Positions 60,169 to 64,000 of a stretch of DNA of 64,000 nucleotides are shown piece by piece. Numbering within the stretch: the stretch's first letter is position 1; each line of letters begins with the position of its first letter. The notes beneath the pieces were generated by a model. That model saw nothing but the letters and a program-made list of their open reading frames with translations. It did no database searches and was not told where the DNA came from. The DNA comes from Saccharopolyspora erythraea (GTDB lineage Bacteria > Actinomycetota > Actinomycetes > Mycobacteriales > Pseudonocardiaceae): positions 1,178,001 to 1,242,000 of the forward strand of contig NZ_CP054839.1 in NCBI RefSeq assembly GCF_018141105.1, given 5' to 3'. Made by a program: the position numbers and the translations under genes.

Positions 60169-61698
60169 ATGGTTTCCCACCGACCGCTCGCCACCGGTGA
60201 ACGCGCCGGGTACCGCGAATGGGCCGGCCTCGCCGTGCTCGCCCTGCCAACCCTGCTGCTCGCGGTGGACAACAGCGTGCTGTTCCTGGCGTTGCCGCAC
60301 CTCAGCGAGGACCTGGCCCCGACGGGCGGCCAGCAGCTCTGGATCATGGACAGCTACGGGTTCATGATCGCCGGCTTCCTGGTCACCATGGGCACGCTCG
60401 GCGACCGCGTCGGCAGGCGCAGGCTGCTGATGTCCGGCGCCGCCGCGTTCGGCGTCGTGTCGGTGCTGGCGGCCTACGCGCCCAGCGCCGAGGCGCTCAT
60501 CGCGGCCCGGGCGCTGCTCGGCGTCGCGGGCGCGACGCTGATGCCCTCGACGCTGGCGCTGATCACCGAGATGTTCACGGACCGGCGCCAGCGCGCACTG
60601 GCGATCGGCGTCTTCATGAGCTGCTTCATGGGCGGCGGCGTGTTCGGCCCCGTGGTCGGCGGGTTCGTGCTCCAGCGGTTCTGGTGGGGAGCGGTGTTCC
60701 TCATGGGCGTTCCGGTCATGCTGCTGCTCCTGGCGACCGGGCCGCTGCTGCTGCCGCGGTCGCGCGGGAGCGGGCGGGGCAGGCTCGACCTGATCAGCGT
60801 GGCGCTCTCGCTCGCGGCGATCCTGCCGGTCATCTACGGCCTCAAGGCGATCGCCGGGAGCGGAGCGAGCTGGACGGCGTTGCTCGTCGCCGCGGTCGGC
60901 GTGGGCTTCGGCGTGCTGTTCGTGCGGAGGCAGCGCACTCTTGCCGATCCGCTTCTCGACCTGCGGCTGTTCGCCAACCGCTCGTTCAGCGCGGCGCTGG
61001 TGATCCTGCTCTTCGCGATGTGCCTGCAGGGCGGCGTCTACCTGCTCGTCGGCCAGTACTTGCAGATGGTCGAGGGACTTTCCCCGCTGGCGGCGGGGAT
61101 CTGGATGGCGCCGCCGGCGGTCGCGCTGGGCATCGGATCGGTGCTGTCGCCGCTGCTCGCCCGGAGGTTCCGCCCGGGCGTGGTGATCGGAGGCGGACTC
61201 CTGCTGTCGGTGCCCGGCTTCCTCCTGCTGGCCGTGGCCGACCACAGCGGGGGACCGACGCTGCTGGTGGTCGCGACGACCATCGGTTTCCTCGGGACCG
61301 CCCCCATCGGCGCGCTCGGCATCGACCTGGTCGTCGGGTCGGCGCCTCCGGAGAAGGCGGGCGCGGCCTCCTCGGTCTCCGAGACCAGCGGCGAGTTCGG
61401 GATCGCGTTCGGCGTGGCGGCGTTCGGCAGCGTCGGCGCGGCCGTCTACCAGCGCAGCGTGGCGGACGCGATTCCCCGCGGCGTGCCACCGGAGGCGGCC
61501 GACGCCGCCCGCGAGACGCTGCCGGGTGCGGTGGCCGCGGCCGAAGCGCTGCCCGGGGGCACCGCCGGTGAGCTGCTCGGCGCGGCGCAGCAGGCGTTCA
61601 CCACCGGTATGGCGACGGTCGCGGGCGTTTGCGCGGTGGTCGTGGCCGTGCTCGCGGTGCTCTCGTTGACCGTCCTGCGCGGGCTGCGGACCGCGTAG
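60169..61698 (+). CDS. DHA2-type (14 TM) MFS multidrug exporter
   Basis: A 509-residue transporter with fourteen predicted helices, the EmrB/QacA class. Signatures are LAVDNSVLFLALPHLSEDL at the first helix (motif D1), GTLGDRVGRRRLLM (motif A) and the central MGVPVMLLLLATGPLLL. It exports drugs or cations using the proton gradient. The ATG follows AGAGGACTCCG. The operator upstream suggests induction by a redox-active or cationic compound. It ends 3 bp from the convergent P450. Confidence 0.93.
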   Translation: MVSHRPLATGERAGYREWAGLAVLALPTLLLAVDNSVLFLALPHLSEDLAPTGGQQLWIMDSYGFMIAGFLVTMGTLGDRVGRRRLLMSGAAAFGVVSVLAAYAPSAEALIAARALLGVAGATLMPSTLALITEMFTDRRQRALAIGVFMSCFMGGGVFGPVVGGFVLQRFWWGAVFLMGVPVMLLLLATGPLLLPRSRGSGRGRLDLISVALSLAAILPVIYGLKAIAGSGASWTALLVAAVGVGFGVLFVRRQRTLADPLLDLRLFANRSFSAALVILLFAMCLQGGVYLLVGQYLQMVEGLSPLAAGIWMAPPAVALGIGSVLSPLLARRFRPGVVIGGGLLLSVPGFLLLAVADHSGGPTLLVVATTIGFLGTAPIGALGIDLVVGSAPPEKAGAASSVSETSGEFGIAFGVAAFGSVGAAVYQRSVADAIPRGVPPEAADAARETLPGAVAAAEALPGGTAGELLGAAQQAFTTGMATVAGVCAVVVAVLAVLSLTVLRGLRTA

Positions 61699-61701
61699 CG
61701 G

Positions 61702-62877
61702 TCAGGACAACCGCACGGGCAGTTCCCGCAGACCGCGGTTGCGGAACGACGGCCGCCACCGGAGTTCCGCGGGGTCGACCGCGAGCGAGAGGCCGGGGAA
61801 GCGGGCGAGGACGGTGCTGAATGCGATCTCGGCCTCCATCCGGGCCAGCGGCGCGCCGATGCAGAAGTGCGGTCCGTGGCCGAACGCCAGGTGCGCGTTG
61901 TCGGCGCGGTCGGGGAGCAGCTCACCGGGCGAGGGGAAGCGCGCCGGGTCGTGATGCGCGGAGACCAGGGAGAGCAGCACGGTGTCGCCCGCCGGAATCC
62001 GCACGCCGCCGATCTCCAGGTCCTCCTTGGGAAAACGGCGGATGGCAAGCTGCGGCGGCGGGTCGAACCGCAGTAGTTCCTCCACTGTGGACGAAAGCAG
62101 TTCGCGGTCGGACCGGACGGCCGCGAGCTGTGCCGGGCGGGCGAGCAGGGCGGCGAGCCCGTTGCCGATCAGGTTCACGGTGTTCTCGTAGCCCGCGAAC
62201 AGCACGAGGAACGCGGTGGAGGTCAGCTCGTCCTCGGTCAGGCTGCCCGCGTCGTCCCGCAGGCCGACCAGCGTGCTCAGCATGTCCGCACCGGGTTCGG
62301 CGCGTTTGCGCGCGATCAGGTCGACCAGGAATGCGTACAGGGAGCGCAGCGAGTCGCGGGCACGGTCGGGTGTGGAGGGCGCGAGCGTCTCGTCGGTCCA
62401 CGCCCGGAAGTCCGGCCGGTCCCGCGCGTCGACGCCCAGCAGCTCGCAGATCACGGTGATCGGCAGCGGACCCGCGAAGGCCGACATCAGTTCCGCCTGC
62501 TCCCGGCCCGCGACGGCGTCGAGCAGTTCGTCTGCGATCTCCTGGACGCGGGGCCGCAAAAGCTCGGTGCGGTGCGCGGTGAAGGCCCTGGCCACGATGC
62601 GGCGCAGCCGGGTGTGCTCGGGCGCGTCCATGTTGAGCAGGTTCGCGTCCAGGGCGGGCGGCAGCGGCAGACCGCGGTAGCCGCCGGTGGCGTGCGCCTT
62701 GTCCAGCGACAGCCTCGGGTCGGCCAGCGCGGCGCGGACGTCGTCGTAGCGGGTTACCAGCCAGACGTGGGAGCCGTCCGGTGCCACCGCCCGGTGCACC
62801 GGGCCCTGCCCGCGCAGCCGCGCGTAAGCCGCGTGCGGGCAGGTCACGAACTCGTCATCGATCTCGACCGGTCGCAT
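61702..62877 (-). CDS. Cytochrome P450, CYP107-like
   Basis: A 391-residue class I P450. The I-helix is LVLFAGYENTVNLIG, the K-helix VEELLRFDPP (ExxR intact), the PERF region PSPGELLPDR and the heme loop FGHGPHFCIGAPLAR. Similar to CYP107-type bacterial hydroxylases of macrolides and other metabolites. It requires a ferredoxin and a reductase, neither of which is nearby. The ATG at 62877 starts MRPVEIDDEFVTCPHAAY, as usual. Substrate unknown. Confidence 0.93.
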   Translation of the reverse strand: MRPVEIDDEFVTCPHAAYARLRGQGPVHRAVAPDGSHVWLVTRYDDVRAALADPRLSLDKAHATGGYRGLPLPPALDANLLNMDAPEHTRLRRIVARAFTAHRTELLRPRVQEIADELLDAVAGREQAELMSAFAGPLPITVICELLGVDARDRPDFRAWTDETLAPSTPDRARDSLRSLYAFLVDLIARKRAEPGADMLSTLVGLRDDAGSLTEDELTSTAFLVLFAGYENTVNLIGNGLAALLARPAQLAAVRSDRELLSSTVEELLRFDPPPQLAIRRFPKEDLEIGGVRIPAGDTVLLSLVSAHHDPARFPSPGELLPDRADNAHLAFGHGPHFCIGAPLARMEAEIAFSTVLARFPGLSLAVDPAELRWRPSFRNRGLRELPVRLS

Positions 62878-62973
62878 CCGGGCAATCTATCGGCGGTTTC
62901 GGGGTGGTGTCGCCGCCGGGCGGCGCTGACCGCTGCGGTGGGCGGGCCGCGACTCCGCCCACCGCACGGTGCG

Positions 62974-63216
62974 CTATCTCGACAGGGTTCCGTGGAAGTG
63001 CACGTCACCGCGGATCTCCCCGGCCTGGACGACGATGCTCGCGCTCGCGTCGGCGAGGTGGTTGTGCACCACGGCGGCGGAACGCTCCGGCTCGAAGCGG
63101 TTTGCTCGGGATGTGCCCCGCGACCCGTCCGTTCGCAGGCGGGCGAGGAGCAGCTCAGCAAGACCGAGGAAGACCTTCACCGAGAACGCGGTGAAACCGA
63201 TGAGCAGGGCCGCCAC
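62974..63216 (-). CDS. Small membrane protein with a VVQAGEIRGDVHFHG tail
   Basis: About 80 residues. A hydrophobic N-terminal helix (AALLIGFTAFSVKVFLGLAELLLA) is followed by a polar segment and a C-terminal QAG-x-I-x-G-D-V-H-F-H-G strand, a motif seen at the ends of several actinobacterial envelope or effector proteins. The GTG at 63216 lacks a good ribosome site, and the hydrophobic stretch continues upstream through non-standard codons CTG/CTC before a stop, so the N-terminus is unclear. Confidence 0.5.
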   Translation of the reverse strand: MAALLIGFTAFSVKVFLGLAELLLARLRTDGSRGTSRANRFEPERSAAVVHNHLADASASIVVQAGEIRGDVHFHGTLSR

Positions 63217-63410
63217 CGCGCCGAGCAGGAGCAGTCAGCCCGCGTGGGCGGCAGGGGCTGTTCACAACGCGTGGTATGCGGCAACCCGTTCGACGCTCAT
63301 CGCACTCGCCACCTTCAGAAGCGAACCGGCAGAACGACTGACATGTTACCGGGCGCGGTGCGCATGTCATTGCCCCGAAAGGACTTTTCCGGTTGCACCC
63401 GGCACTGCCT

Positions 63411-63444
63411 CGGAGCCGAGGCCCGCATGCGGACCTCGGCTCCG
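63411..63444 (-). terminator. Terminator of the coxM-type gene
   Basis: CGGAGCCGAGG (63411-63421) pairs perfectly with CCTCGGCTCCG (63434-63444), 10 bases beyond the stop codon at 63455. Confidence 0.75.
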
Positions 63445-63454
63445 AAAGCACTCC

Positions 63455-64000
63455 TCAGCGCGCCCGGGCGTTCTCCAGCGCGCGTCGCACCAGCACCTTC
63501 GCGAGGTGCTGCCGGTAAGCGGCGCTGGCGTTGTGCTCGTCCGGTGGGGAGGTGCCCTCGGCGGCGTGCTCGGCGGCCTCGGCCGGCGACGCACCCGCGG
63601 CCAGCGCGGCCTCCACCGCGCTCGCCCGCATCGGCTTCGGGCCCATGTTCACCAGCGCCACCGCGTCACCGGCCACCGCGACGCCGACGATCGCCCAGTC
63701 GATGGCCCGGCGGGTGAACTTCTGGAAGTCCCAGCCCTGGCCGCCCCGCTTGGCGATGCGGATCTCGGTCAGCAGCTCACCGGGCTCGACGGCGGTCTCG
63801 AAGAAGTCCTTGAAGAACTCGGTGGCCGGCACCTCCCGCGAGCCCGCCGGGCCGCGCACGACCAGCACCGCGTCCAGCGCGAGCGCGACCGCGGGCAGGT
63901 CCGACGCGGGGTCGCCGTGCACCAGCGAACCGCCGATCGTGCCCCGGTGGCGGACCTGCGGGTCGCCGATCGTGCCCGCCGCGTGCGCCAGCAGCGGCAC
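63455..64000 (-). CDS. CoxM-type FAD-binding subunit of a molybdenum hydroxylase (partial)
   Basis: The last 181 residues of a medium subunit of the carbon monoxide dehydrogenase / xanthine dehydrogenase class, which transfers electrons via FAD. The visible FAD motif is RGTIGGSLVHGDPASDLP, followed by EFFKDFFETAVEPGELLTEIRI and the C-terminal helical domain with RQHLAKVLVRRALENA. The start and N-terminal FAD motif lie beyond the window. It is probably the last gene of its operon, as a terminator follows. Actual substrate (CO, purine or other) cannot be told. Confidence 0.88.
   Translation of the reverse strand: MPLLAHAAGTIGDPQVRHRGTIGGSLVHGDPASDLPAVALALDAVLVVRGPAGSREVPATEFFKDFFETAVEPGELLTEIRIAKRGGQGWDFQKFTRRAIDWAIVGVAVAGDAVALVNMGPKPMRASAVEAALAAGASPAEAAEHAAEGTSPPDEHNASAAYRQHLAKVLVRRALENARAR

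Overview
The window is a high-GC actinobacterial chromosome segment. It looks like Pseudonocardiaceae, close to Saccharopolyspora; this is inferred from gene order and style, not from a database search. Three markers support it. The run nudC - uvrD2 - whiB7 - ABC1 kinase - DUF5679 - metallopeptidases - PDZ/Lon protease - UPF0182 is also found in mycobacteria. The block prfB - ftsE - ftsX - smpB - ssrA is typical of actinobacteria. There is also a complete 'conservon' (cvnA-B-C-D-E), an actinomycete signalling operon.

Region by region. 1-6.4 kb: two unknown proteins, a TrkA-type potassium channel, a small membrane protein, a YpfJ-type zinc metallopeptidase and a DUF2207 membrane protein. 6.5-10.1 kb: an accessory type VII (ESX) secretion cluster with a helical small protein, a DUF3558 lipoprotein, a glycine-rich PPE-like substrate and an EspG-like chaperone; an ECF-type promoter precedes it and no secretion core gene is in view. 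10.1-14.1 kb: a 55-bp tandem repeat, paired M16 peptidases and nudC. 14.2-28.3 kb: the conserved uvrD2-whiB7-UPF0182 block, including a whiB7 leader with an upstream ORF and a conditional terminator, and a repeat-filled gap at 18.6-19.2 kb. 28.4-35.2 kb: two identical initiator tRNA genes, a PadR regulator, prfB, ftsEX, smpB, an amidohydrolase and tmRNA. 35.2-46 kb: mostly metabolic and regulatory singletons (YbjN-like, MarR, isochorismatase-like, NERD/UvrD helicase, DUF885 peptidase, GNAT, MFS, DUF6158 plus NDH-2). 46-51 kb: a PaaK-type ligase, tRNA-Ala(GGC), an alpha/beta hydrolase divergent from a GlxA-type regulator, and a secreted protein built from about nineteen 14-residue glycine-rich repeats. 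51-58 kb: a PP2C-like phosphatase, the five-gene conservon and a PucR-type regulator. 58-64 kb: two tiny ORFs, two MFS exporters (one behind a MerR/SoxR-type promoter), a CYP107-like P450, a small membrane protein and the 3' part of a CoxM-type flavoprotein subunit.

How the genes fit together. whiB7 and its neighbours form an antibiotic-stress locus whose leader can sense stalled ribosomes. The prfB-smpB-ssrA block handles translation termination and ribosome rescue, and ftsEX handles division and cell-wall hydrolysis. The conservon is a membrane kinase-like / Roadblock / DUF742 / GTPase relay with a P450 that lacks the K-helix ExxR arginine. The most unusual material lies outside ordinary genes: several short repeat families, a terminator-linked repeat placed behind both tRNA-fMet and tmRNA, and the glycine-repeat secreted protein.
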